A DNA stretch of 50,890 bases from a virus, in IMG/VR virus record IMGVR_UViG_3300033143_005322, positions 1 to 50,890 of that record; one strand, given 5' to 3'. Position 1 is the stretch's first letter, and each line of letters opens with the position of its first letter. The notes below the pieces were generated by a model. That model did not search any database, was not told where the DNA came from, and saw only the letters and a program-made list of their open reading frames with translations. Positions 34,147 through 41,298 of the stretch are shown here, piece after piece. The position numbers were made by a program, and so were the translations under genes.

Positions 34147-36213
34147 TCAATTCGCTACCTGTTTTTGCGGCTTAGTCATATTATCAATTACTTTAGTTCT
34201 AGCCTGAGCTTCTGCTTGAGAAGTAATTCTATCTACGTCCCGGGTATGAGTTGTACCTGTCTCTTGCTCAACAAAATCCAGATCAGTCTTATCAGCATCA
34301 CTATGAGTTTGTCGGGTCTTAGCTTTATCGAGTTCAGCTTCAGCATTATTCTCGTTGGCTTCAGAGTGTAATTTAGCAATTTTTGCTTGTATTTCAGCTA
34401 TTTCCAGCTCTTTCATTGCCTGTTCTAATGGATCCGGTTGAGGTTGAAACTCTTCTATTCTTTTTGCTAAAGCAGGCATTTTACGTAATCTAGCAATATC
34501 AGTTAAGATTATTTGAGCAAACTGAGGTCCCATAGTTTGGGTAGTAGTCTGAACCATGAATGCTAATTCTTTTGCTTTTTCGTTGTCCGCCTCTGGCGTA
34601 GATATTGATAACGATAAATCTATATTGCCGGCCAGGTCATCACGCCTAACAGGTACAAATTCTTCATTAGTAACACGTATGATTTCCTCATCACTAAGGA
34701 ATTCACTATTCATAGCGATAATCTTACGCCCTATCTGCTTAATACCTTCTGCCAGGCGCCTTAGAATGTCTAATTCACGCTTAGCAGTAGCATCCAGAGC
34801 ACTTCTGATGCCACCAACGTTATCTCCTAATGCAGTGCCTGTGATGCCCTCAGAGAAGGCCTTAACTCCTGTGAGACTTTCTGCATCCTGATTCTGGTAT
34901 TGAATCATTAGTGGAGCTGATTGAGGTATCTCAGGGTACGTATGCATATGGAAAGCTTGCTTAGGATCTATTGAAGCATTGAATTCATAATCCAAGCCAC
35001 GATCAAATTTCCGTTTATTAGTAATATCTAATGCATCTTTCCTGGTTCCCTGCTGACCATTAGCAGAACGCCCCATGATATCAATCATGCCCCGGGTTAC
35101 AGCACCAATAATCTTCTGATTATCTTCCAGAAGTTCTCCATCAGGCTCACCATAAACAGAACGTCTAATTGGAAGATATTGAGCTGAGACAAAAGGAAGT
35201 TCATTATCAGGAAAAGGATTTTCTTCCATTCTGATTTTTGTATCACCAACCCAGGTAGCTACAAATGATTCTGTAATCCCTGTGTCATTAATATCCCAGA
35301 AACCCCAATATTCATACGCTATGATCTTTTTTCTGGGTTTATCTGAGAAATTAAATGTAGGTAATTCATCTGAAGTATCAGTAAGTTCATCTGGTGCTGA
35401 TAGAATAGAAGCATTCTCAATATTGATTTGATCCAGGTTAGTATATTTACCGTCTTTCTCTAATTCAGAAAGACTAGTCTCAAACCCAAATATAATAAAA
35501 TTAGCCTTACTAAGATCACCTTCACAAGTAGGATCAATTGTTACACTCTTATAATGACAAACCTCTAATGTGGGTTGATTCTTAATAGTACGCATTACAG
35601 TCTGTTTATCTGTACCTACCTGAATTGATTCAACAGGTTCTTGCCCTTGAGCTAGCTTTGCAGCCGCTGCAACAATATCTACTATAGGTACCTGAGCCAT
35701 TACAGGAACATCTATTTCTACTTCTTTTTCTTCAAATTCCCAACCAACTCGTACAATTACCGTGCCTTCATCTACCGCGGCTCTAACATAATCATTAATA
35801 AATTTTACTTTCTTAATTTTAGTATTGAATTGATTATTTAAAACTAGACCATTTTGAATAGCTGCTTGCTTATCTTCAAAAGTTACAGGTGCTACATCAA
35901 AAATATCATCTGTACTAAGAAAAGGTTCACTTAATGAAGAATATCTCCATTCTGCTTGTTTACGTATTAATTTAGGTTGAACAGCTGAACGCCCCTCAAT
36001 TTTTTTAGGTTTAGCTTTACCTTCAATGTTTAAGTTATCTAACCAAACATCTATTTTATCTATTTGAGCATCATGATCTTGCTTTGAATCAGTATAATCC
36101 TGTTTCAAATCTTCAAGCGTGGGCTCATTAGGCCATTCAGTTAACGCATCAGAAGCCAAATCTTTTTTGTCTTCTGCTTCCGTTTCTAAATTAGGTATAG
36201 TTTCATCAACCAT
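34147..36213 (-). CDS. portal protein (N4 gp59-like)
   Basis: 688 residues. The ATG at 36213 (MVDETIPNLETEAEDKK) replaces an in-frame TTG at 36225. Portal signatures are a helical clip/stem pattern with IEGRSAVQPKLIRKQAEWRY near the N-terminus, SSLSEPFLSTDDIFDV, a beta-rich wing (EGTVIVRVGWEFEEKE), and a long C-terminal helix region (DALDATAKRELDILRR). This pattern is typical of large N4-like portals. It forms the dodecameric DNA gate that docks terminase. Neighbouring scaffold and capsid genes agree. The C-terminal about 100 residues are Glu/Gln/Ala-rich helices. Confidence 0.85.
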   Translation of the reverse strand: MVDETIPNLETEAEDKKDLASDALTEWPNEPTLEDLKQDYTDSKQDHDAQIDKIDVWLDNLNIEGKAKPKKIEGRSAVQPKLIRKQAEWRYSSLSEPFLSTDDIFDVAPVTFEDKQAAIQNGLVLNNQFNTKIKKVKFINDYVRAAVDEGTVIVRVGWEFEEKEVEIDVPVMAQVPIVDIVAAAAKLAQGQEPVESIQVGTDKQTVMRTIKNQPTLEVCHYKSVTIDPTCEGDLSKANFIIFGFETSLSELEKDGKYTNLDQINIENASILSAPDELTDTSDELPTFNFSDKPRKKIIAYEYWGFWDINDTGITESFVATWVGDTKIRMEENPFPDNELPFVSAQYLPIRRSVYGEPDGELLEDNQKIIGAVTRGMIDIMGRSANGQQGTRKDALDITNKRKFDRGLDYEFNASIDPKQAFHMHTYPEIPQSAPLMIQYQNQDAESLTGVKAFSEGITGTALGDNVGGIRSALDATAKRELDILRRLAEGIKQIGRKIIAMNSEFLSDEEIIRVTNEEFVPVRRDDLAGNIDLSLSISTPEADNEKAKELAFMVQTTTQTMGPQFAQIILTDIARLRKMPALAKRIEEFQPQPDPLEQAMKELEIAEIQAKIAKLHSEANENNAEAELDKAKTRQTHSDADKTDLDFVEQETGTTHTRDVDRITSQAEAQARTKVIDNMTKPQKQVAN

Positions 36214-36225
36214 AATTTTTCTCAA

Positions 36226-36537
36226 TTAATATACTGTTAACATCATTGGTATGACTTGAATATATGTCTTGCCTGCTAAAAGTGTTGTTAAAGTACATGC
36301 TGCTTTAAATGTACCAATTTCATCAGATAAGATCTTTATAAACGCAATATCAGAATCATCAAAATCATCTATTTTAGTTAATCCTGTTTCTACTACCCAG
36401 GTAGTATCAGTAACTGTTTCACTAGATTCAGTTATATAGTCTGAATAATCAATTCCATATAATGCTTGATCCCCAACATCAGCATCAGGCCAATGAATAC
36501 CATCGGGTTCTGATCTAATGTATTTTTTAGGATTCAT
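36226..36537 (-). CDS. small structural protein, 103 aa
   Basis: The ATG at 36537 overlaps the preceding stop (TAATG). It has an acidic N-terminal half (KYIRSEPDGIHWPDAD) and beta-rich remainder (TTWVVETGLTKIDDFD, then TYIQVIPMMLTVY) resembling small Ig-like or head-decoration proteins of marine phages. It is the gene directly upstream of the portal gene. Function is not established. Confidence 0.6.
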   Translation of the reverse strand: MNPKKYIRSEPDGIHWPDADVGDQALYGIDYSDYITESSETVTDTTWVVETGLTKIDDFDDSDIAFIKILSDEIGTFKAACTLTTLLAGKTYIQVIPMMLTVY

Positions 36538-37052
36538 TATGTAGTATCCCCTTGAATAGCTATAACACATGTTATAGCAGCTTGGGCATTAGCATCTGAT
36601 GTAACAGTTCGTTTTAACCAAAGAGATTTCCATTCACCACTTCCAAGGGTATAAGTCAGATCAACTCCAAAACTAGGCCCTGCTTGTCCTCCACTAAATA
36701 TAACTGTAGGGTTTGGATCTGTTATTTCACTTGCAATACTAGCTTCATCTTGATCAATAAGTGCAGCTCCTTCAGCTAAAGTTATAAGATTTTTATCATG
36801 ATCGCATAATGTTTGAATATAAAAAATAACATCAGTTAAATCAGTAGCTCCATTTGTATTTTTAACATAAATACAACGGTACTGTTTAACAATACCAGAT
36901 ACAGCTTCAGCATCAGTAACTACATCAAATAAATCATGTAGAAAATCATCTATAAGTGGGCTTGCAACATCTATACCCCCACCTAAGCTATCAATACCTC
37001 CAGCAGAAAATAAAGATTTATAAAATATAAGATCACTAGCGATTACGGACAT
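36537..37052 (-). CDS. structural protein, 171 aa
   Basis: Beta-rich with Gly/Asp-rich loops (SAGGIDSLGGGIDVAS, then IVKQYRCIYVKNTNGATD and YTLGSGEWKSLWLKR). The RCIYVKN-T-L-VI pattern is typical of phage virion proteins resembling neck or decoration domains. It is translated together with the next gene. No named family. Confidence 0.6.
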   Translation of the reverse strand: MSVIASDLIFYKSLFSAGGIDSLGGGIDVASPLIDDFLHDLFDVVTDAEAVSGIVKQYRCIYVKNTNGATDLTDVIFYIQTLCDHDKNLITLAEGAALIDQDEASIASEITDPNPTVIFSGGQAGPSFGVDLTYTLGSGEWKSLWLKRTVTSDANAQAAITCVIAIQGDTT

Positions 37053-37061
37053 GATGCACCT

Positions 37062-37337
37062 TTATATATGAGTAGTGGTAATAGGAATTTTATATATTCT
37101 ATTGCTTGCAGGTAAAGTATATATACGATAATGCCAAGCTGTTACAATTACTCGTTCTAAATCCCATTTAAGAGTAAGCGTCATTGGAAATATAGTACCT
37201 ACACTAGCCCATTTAATATTAAATAATTTATCAGGTACCATTTGTCTTCTTGATGCCCATTTAATACGTTGACCAAGTTTACTCACTTGGTTTTTTAAGT
37301 CCCATTTAATAGTAAATGGTTTATCAACTGTAGCCAT
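37062..37337 (-). CDS. small protein with repeated IKW motif, 91 aa
   Basis: Contains four spaced copies of an (I/L)KW(D/A) unit: FTIKWDLKN, QRIKWASRR, FNIKWASVG and LTLKWDLER. Each unit is a short beta strand separated by 10-16 residues, suggesting a small repeated beta structure such as a decoration or fibre segment. The start overlaps the holin stop by one base. Function unknown. Confidence 0.55.
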   Translation of the reverse strand: MATVDKPFTIKWDLKNQVSKLGQRIKWASRRQMVPDKLFNIKWASVGTIFPMTLTLKWDLERVIVTAWHYRIYTLPASNRIYKIPITTTHI

Positions 37338-37852
37338 TATTTATTACCTATTTGAGCAGTCTTTTCTTTTGACCCAAAAGAAGAGCCAAACCAAAACTGT
37401 AATATATTTGCCATGCCTGCAGTTAATACACCCAGGATAATAGCAAATTCTGATTTTAATTCAGTAGGTATACTTACATCTCCTGTTAAAAATAAAGCAA
37501 CTACATAAATATATCCTGTTACAAAAATAACCGATAAAGATATCTGTGGCCATATATTAATACTAAATAGTTTTCTAGCTGAATCTTTATCTTTCACCTC
37601 TAATTTAAATACATCAACATCTAATTTCTGCATTTGTACTGCGAAATCACGATCTGATTGTTTCAATTTAAGGAGCATATCTGGAGCAGATGAAAGTATT
37701 GCATCAGATACATCCATTTCAGATGCACCTTCTGGGAGGCCTAAAACACTATCAGCAAGAAATTTAACAGCAATTCCGCCCATTGGCCCACCAAGAGCAG
37801 CTCCTAAAGTAGGAGCAATACCACGAACCATTTCTTTCCAATCAATCTTCAT
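37337..37852 (-). CDS. putative holin (3-TM type)
   Basis: The ATG at 37852 (MKIDWKEMVRGIAPTLG) with AAGGAGCG upstream is chosen over the longer frame. The 171-residue protein starts with APTLGAALGGPMGGIAVKF, has a charged middle (LKQSDRDFAVQMQKLDVD), and two C-terminal membrane spans (ISLSVIFVTGYIYVVAL; FAIILGVLTAGMANIL). This is the layout of the three-TM holin family found next to endolysin genes. It would set lysis time by opening the inner membrane. It lies three genes downstream of the endolysin. Confidence 0.7.
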   Translation of the reverse strand: MKIDWKEMVRGIAPTLGAALGGPMGGIAVKFLADSVLGLPEGASEMDVSDAILSSAPDMLLKLKQSDRDFAVQMQKLDVDVFKLEVKDKDSARKLFSINIWPQISLSVIFVTGYIYVVALFLTGDVSIPTELKSEFAIILGVLTAGMANILQFWFGSSFGSKEKTAQIGNK

Positions 37853-38201
37853 AATTACGCTCCTTCCATTTATACCAGGCAGAAGGTAATTGCTGGGTAT
37901 AATCTTTACATGGCCCATTAAATACTGTAAGTCCAATCCATATAATAGGTCTACGCCAAGCAAAAAAATCAACTTTAAATTCTTCACCAAAAAGCTTAAA
38001 AGTAGCTATTGGGGAATTCTTTTTTATTCCTTTAAGCATATAATTTCGAGCATCTTTCCAACTATGGGTACTATAGCGACATTCAAAATCATGCCGGCGA
38101 CAATATTGTTTATTCCTGTCTCGCCCCATAATATCATTAAATAAGGTAGGCCAAGTACACCCATCAGATGGAAAGTTCTTTGGAGTAGCCCATTTACTCA
38201 T
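37842..38201 (-). CDS. prokaryotic phospholipase A2-like protein in lysis cassette
   Basis: 119 residues. The N-terminal part contains SDGCTWP at residues 12-18 and YCRRHDFECRY at 33-43. A DGC(S/T) followed about 20 residues later by C-x-R-H-D-F is the active-site pattern of prokaryotic secreted phospholipase A2, with the His-Asp pair as catalytic residues. No signal peptide is visible; a Trp-rich hydrophobic stretch (FFAWRRPIIWIGLTVF) near 80-95 could touch membrane. It overlaps the spanin-like gene by 4 bases and the holin by 11. A role in membrane disruption at lysis is inferred. It could also be a small phage protein that shares only the motif. Confidence 0.55.
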   Translation of the reverse strand: MSKWATPKNFPSDGCTWPTLFNDIMGRDRNKQYCRRHDFECRYSTHSWKDARNYMLKGIKKNSPIATFKLFGEEFKVDFFAWRRPIIWIGLTVFNGPCKDYTQQLPSAWYKWKERNYED

Positions 38202-38473
38202 ATTGTTTGTCCTGTATTAAGACGTTTAATTTCTGATTCATCTCTACGTATTTGACTCTCTTCGTAAGGAAAAAGTAAACGGTCTTCATATGCTGCTCGA
38301 TCTTTAATTTCATTAATACGATCTTGTAAAGTCCATACACGATTATCTACTTGTGACCTTTGATAATCATTCATAGCAATGTAAGTATGATCAGCATAAT
38401 ATTTCATTATGCCAGCTGCAGATCCATTGCCTACAATAAATGCTAAAACCATACCTAGTATTAATTCTTTCAC
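38198..38473 (-). CDS. putative spanin-like membrane protein, GTG start
   Basis: The GTG at 38473 overlaps the endolysin stop (GTGA) and has GAGGG upstream. The 91-residue product has an N-terminal membrane anchor (KELILGMVLAFIVGNG, continuing to about residue 22) then a charged helical region (DNRVWTLQDRINEIKDR, then YEESQIRRDESEIKRL). This anchor plus periplasmic coiled coil is the layout of an inner-membrane spanin (Rz). No outer-membrane partner is nested inside it. The location between endolysin and PLA2-like genes supports a lysis role. Confidence 0.55.
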   Translation of the reverse strand: MKELILGMVLAFIVGNGSAAGIMKYYADHTYIAMNDYQRSQVDNRVWTLQDRINEIKDRAAYEDRLLFPYEESQIRRDESEIKRLNTGQTI

Positions 38474-39009
38474 ATTTTTACCCTCTTGAGAAACCAACCA
38501 TAAATGAATTTCTCATCTTTTTCTCTACGTTCTGCTAATTTAATATAATACGCTCCTTGAAGAGAATTTAGCATAGTTAATAATACATCTTCATTTCGTG
38601 TTGTTAGAAAATGAGCCAATGCACCTAATGTATTGGATCCCATATTTCCATCAACAACGAGATCAGCATAATGCTTACCTTGTAAGTTTAATACATTTAA
38701 ACATCTCTGAAGAAAACGTACAGCCCTGGGAGGTCCCATATTAACTCCAGTATCTACTACCTCTTCAGTAACTCTTTCAGAAAGAGATAACATTTTATCT
38801 GCTTTTACTACATCCCAATACATATCAGAGTAAATATTGAATGCTTTTTCTTTAGGTAAATCGATCATTTCTCCTATATATTTATACTGCCTGGCTACTG
38901 CAATAGTAATCCCCCAGTTAGTTTCCCCACCGGAGTCTGAAGAATCGTTAACATACCCACCCTCTCGGGTGAGTATGCCTTCAATCAGCTTATGCTTAAG
39001 CGCAGTCAT
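38470..39009 (-). CDS. endolysin, GH108 N-acetylmuramidase (N4 gp61-like)
   Basis: 179 residues. The N-terminus LIEGILTREGGYVND holds the EGGY motif (catalytic Glu16) of glycoside hydrolase family 108, followed by SSDSGGETNWGIT and IYSDMYWDVV. The C-terminal half (LQRCLNVL, then VDGNMGSNTLGAL) matches the peptidoglycan-binding domain that goes with GH108. N4 gp61 has this organisation. No signal-anchor sequence is evident at the N-terminus (MTALKHKLIEG), so it probably depends on the holin for access to the cell wall. Confidence 0.92.
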   Translation of the reverse strand: MTALKHKLIEGILTREGGYVNDSSDSGGETNWGITIAVARQYKYIGEMIDLPKEKAFNIYSDMYWDVVKADKMLSLSERVTEEVVDTGVNMGPPRAVRFLQRCLNVLNLQGKHYADLVVDGNMGSNTLGALAHFLTTRNEDVLLTMLNSLQGAYYIKLAERREKDEKFIYGWFLKRVKM

Positions 39010-39016
39010 TTACTTA

Positions 39017-39544
39017 TTAAACGTCAGCAAACGTAATACTACCAGCTACTTCACCCTGGCCAGCTACATACCAATTTGTACCATCACATTCTAATTCAAC
39101 CCAATCGCCCTTGGCTGCTTTATTAGTGTGTACAAAATTGATAGTATTTTTAGTACCAGCACATGGTACAGCTGCACCATCAACAGTAGCAGAACCAAAA
39201 ATAACATCTGCTGTTGCTGTAAGAGTGTAATTAGAGGTGGCTGCGTCTGTGCCAATAATAAATTTAAACTTTAATCCTGCAAGTAATGCCGGCAAAAGAG
39301 TATCAAAACCTGCCGCAGCACTAAGGATAATAGTTTTTCCAGAATCAGCTGCAACTAAAGTACGATCAGCAATTACTGTTTCCATACGCTGAACATTCAA
39401 TTCACCAAGACTAGCACCATGATGGCTACCACCAGGAAGTTTCCCGTCATCAGTCTGCTGGTTAACTTTAATTTTATCTCCATTCTCTAGAGTACCCAGA
39501 GCAGGAAATCCTTTTACAGATTCAATTCGTCTTACATTAGTCAT
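39017..39544 (-). CDS. virion surface protein (decoration or fibre), 175 aa
   Basis: Ala/Gly/Thr-rich beta protein. The first 45 residues (MTNVRRIESVKGFPAL, then LPGGSHHGASLGEL) are extended and are followed by a repeat-like beta sandwich (TLVAADSGKTIILSAAAG, then YTLTATADVIFGSATV). This pattern recurs in marine phage virion proteins. GGAGAAATATT precedes the ATG. Role inferred from composition. Confidence 0.6.
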   Translation of the reverse strand: MTNVRRIESVKGFPALGTLENGDKIKVNQQTDDGKLPGGSHHGASLGELNVQRMETVIADRTLVAADSGKTIILSAAAGFDTLLPALLAGLKFKFIIGTDAATSNYTLTATADVIFGSATVDGAAVPCAGTKNTINFVHTNKAAKGDWVELECDGTNWYVAGQGEVAGSITFADV

Positions 39545-39586
39545 AATATTTCTCCAAAACGTTTAAAGATACATCTACTACGGGTA

Positions 39587-39910
39587 CTACGGTATTAACT
39601 TTCTCGTTAATTCATCAAGGGCTCTTCGTAACCCTCGTACATCTTCTAATAATCTTTCATGTAAATCTAAATCTTGTTTTTTGTACTCTTTAAAATGTGC
39701 AATTTCACGTTCTTCATGTTTTATAAGGGCTATATTAAAATCATTATCCATCTGTACACGGCATTTTTCCATTTGATTACGTGTAGCAAACATTTTAGAT
39801 AACCACCACCAGAATGTACCGGCCACACCACTTATAACAGCCAACCACCAATAACGTTGATTCCATAATGACACTAAAAAATCAGGAACATGTATATCAT
39901 TTTGCGGCAC
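39587..39910 (-). CDS. small membrane-anchored coiled-coil protein, 107 aa
   Basis: Near the N-terminus lies a Trp-rich hydrophobic segment (YWWLAVISGVAGTFWWWL, about residues 20-37), followed by a long charged helix (HEEREIAHFKEYKKQD, then LLEDVRGLRRALDELTR). This could be a second spanin-like or a holin-accessory protein. It stands one gene upstream of the endolysin. Function not established. Confidence 0.55.
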   Translation of the reverse strand: MPQNDIHVPDFLVSLWNQRYWWLAVISGVAGTFWWWLSKMFATRNQMEKCRVQMDNDFNIALIKHEEREIAHFKEYKKQDLDLHERLLEDVRGLRRALDELTRKLIP

Positions 39911-39962
39911 TATATTTTCCTTTTGCAGTTATCAGATAAACATTTAATTAAGAACCATAATG

Positions 39963-40418
39963 TTACAGAACTTCCTTGACAGAGAAATTATCTATAATAG
40001 CGTCAGCTACAAACACCGAGAAAGTAAGCGGGTTTGTATTATTTGCTGTTACAAATCCAGTATTAAGTTCGCCAACAGTAGAGTCAATATATACATTGCC
40101 AATTCTTGCAGCAAAGACTGACCCTGACAGTAGATTATAAGAATACCAGTATGTCTTATTAGTAGTAGGAGCCCAGCCGTCATATACACAATCAGACGAA
40201 GAATCAACAACAAATATCACTCCGCCTGCTATTGCCCACTTACCTGTAGCGTCCCACATCCATGCGCCAACAGTACCAGTAGGAGAGGTATCAGAAATTT
40301 GAAAATCCGCATTTTCAGTTATCAATTCAGGGCCGAGTACAATGCCACCAGCATCACCAAATAAAGGATGAATAATTGATCCAATAACTGGTTTTATAAC
40401 AGGAGTTAAAATAGTCAT
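39963..40418 (-). CDS. tail/fibre-associated beta protein, 151 aa
   Basis: After a hydrophobic start (MTILTPVIKPVIGSII) the protein is a beta sandwich with pattern ISDTSPTGTVGAWMWDA, NLLSGSVFAARIG, and the ending IIDNFSVKEVL. Many phage and bacterial carbohydrate-binding domains end with 'iDNvsvkev-l'. It may bind cell-surface sugar as part of the adsorption apparatus. No residue-level evidence for the ligand. Confidence 0.6.
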   Translation of the reverse strand: MTILTPVIKPVIGSIIHPLFGDAGGIVLGPELITENADFQISDTSPTGTVGAWMWDATGKWAIAGGVIFVVDSSSDCVYDGWAPTTNKTYWYSYNLLSGSVFAARIGNVYIDSTVGELNTGFVTANNTNPLTFSVFVADAIIDNFSVKEVL

Positions 40419-40654
40419 TATTCATTTTCCCAAAATAAATCTTCAGCAATATCTTCTGCTGTAGGTTCAGGCCAAGTACCATCCCATTCATTATAAGAGT
40501 AAATCCCAATACCAATAAGCATAAGAATTAAAATAATAAAAGCAGGTTTGGCATATTTACTTTCTTTAGATTCTGTCCAAGTTTTTTTCCAAGTTTGTGT
40601 TGCTTCATCAAACCAAGGAATCCATTCGCCTTTTTTATTTGAAAATATACTCAT
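40418..40654 (-). CDS. small single-span membrane protein, 78 aa
   Basis: A soluble N-terminal half with many Trp and Lys residues (EWIPWFDEATQTWKKTW) is followed by a clear membrane span (AFIILILMLIGIGIYS) and a short acidic tail. Its stop and start overlap the neighbours by one base each, so it is coexpressed with the fibre genes. Function unknown. Confidence 0.55.
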   Translation of the reverse strand: MSIFSNKKGEWIPWFDEATQTWKKTWTESKESKYAKPAFIILILMLIGIGIYSYNEWDGTWPEPTAEDIAEDLFWENE

Positions 40655-41298
40655 TAGAAATTTGCTCCAAAAAATGTTGAGGCACCTTGTTCTTCAATTG
40701 GTAACCAAGTAACTTCTAATCTTGGCTGGAAACTAGCACTAGCTCCTCCACTATAAAATGTAGTAATTTCATCAATACTTATACCAGGAGATTCAACATC
40801 CCAAGCAGACGGGGCAAGTAATACTCTATAAGTAGATTGCCCTAATAATAAAGATTTTGTAGGATTCCATGCTGTAGCAATAATAGGATCTTCATTAGAG
40901 GCAGTAAACGAATTAACATTACACACTCCTGCTTGAGTCATACCAGAAGCATCCACACCAAATTCCCAAGCATCTTCCCAAGAACTAGGAGTTCCAAAAT
41001 CATTTTCATAAACTTTTGTTGCAATTGCTACACCAACTGCAGTTGTACTATTAAAATACAATGTAAATTGACTAGAAATTATAAGTGCATCAGAAGGTAT
41101 ACCTGAAACATCAAATTCACAATAAGCTTGAGCACATAAAGAACTTGTTCCAGTATCTTGTATAAGAGGAAATGTCGAGCCAGTTGAAGCTGCTGTACTA
41201 AAGCCGGCAGGATCATCATCCCACATAATACCCCAATTACCGGCAGAAGCATTATTCCGGTTATTAAGAGTTGAGCGTTTATCTATTGAATCAGGCAT
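40654..41298 (-). CDS. tail fibre accessory / receptor-binding beta protein, 214 aa
   Basis: Ser/Thr/Ala/Phe-rich protein. The arrangement AQAYCEFDVSGIPSDALI, SSQFTLYFNSTTAVG and ASFQPRLEVTWLP resembles the carbohydrate-binding (DNRLRE/CBM96-like) beta sandwich with its conserved 'l.F.lsgip..a.i' strand. Placed next to the main fibre gene, it probably contributes to receptor binding. Family match is by pattern only. Confidence 0.6.
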   Translation of the reverse strand: MPDSIDKRSTLNNRNNASAGNWGIMWDDDPAGFSTAASTGSTFPLIQDTGTSSLCAQAYCEFDVSGIPSDALIISSQFTLYFNSTTAVGVAIATKVYENDFGTPSSWEDAWEFGVDASGMTQAGVCNVNSFTASNEDPIIATAWNPTKSLLLGQSTYRVLLAPSAWDVESPGISIDEITTFYSGGASASFQPRLEVTWLPIEEQGASTFFGANF

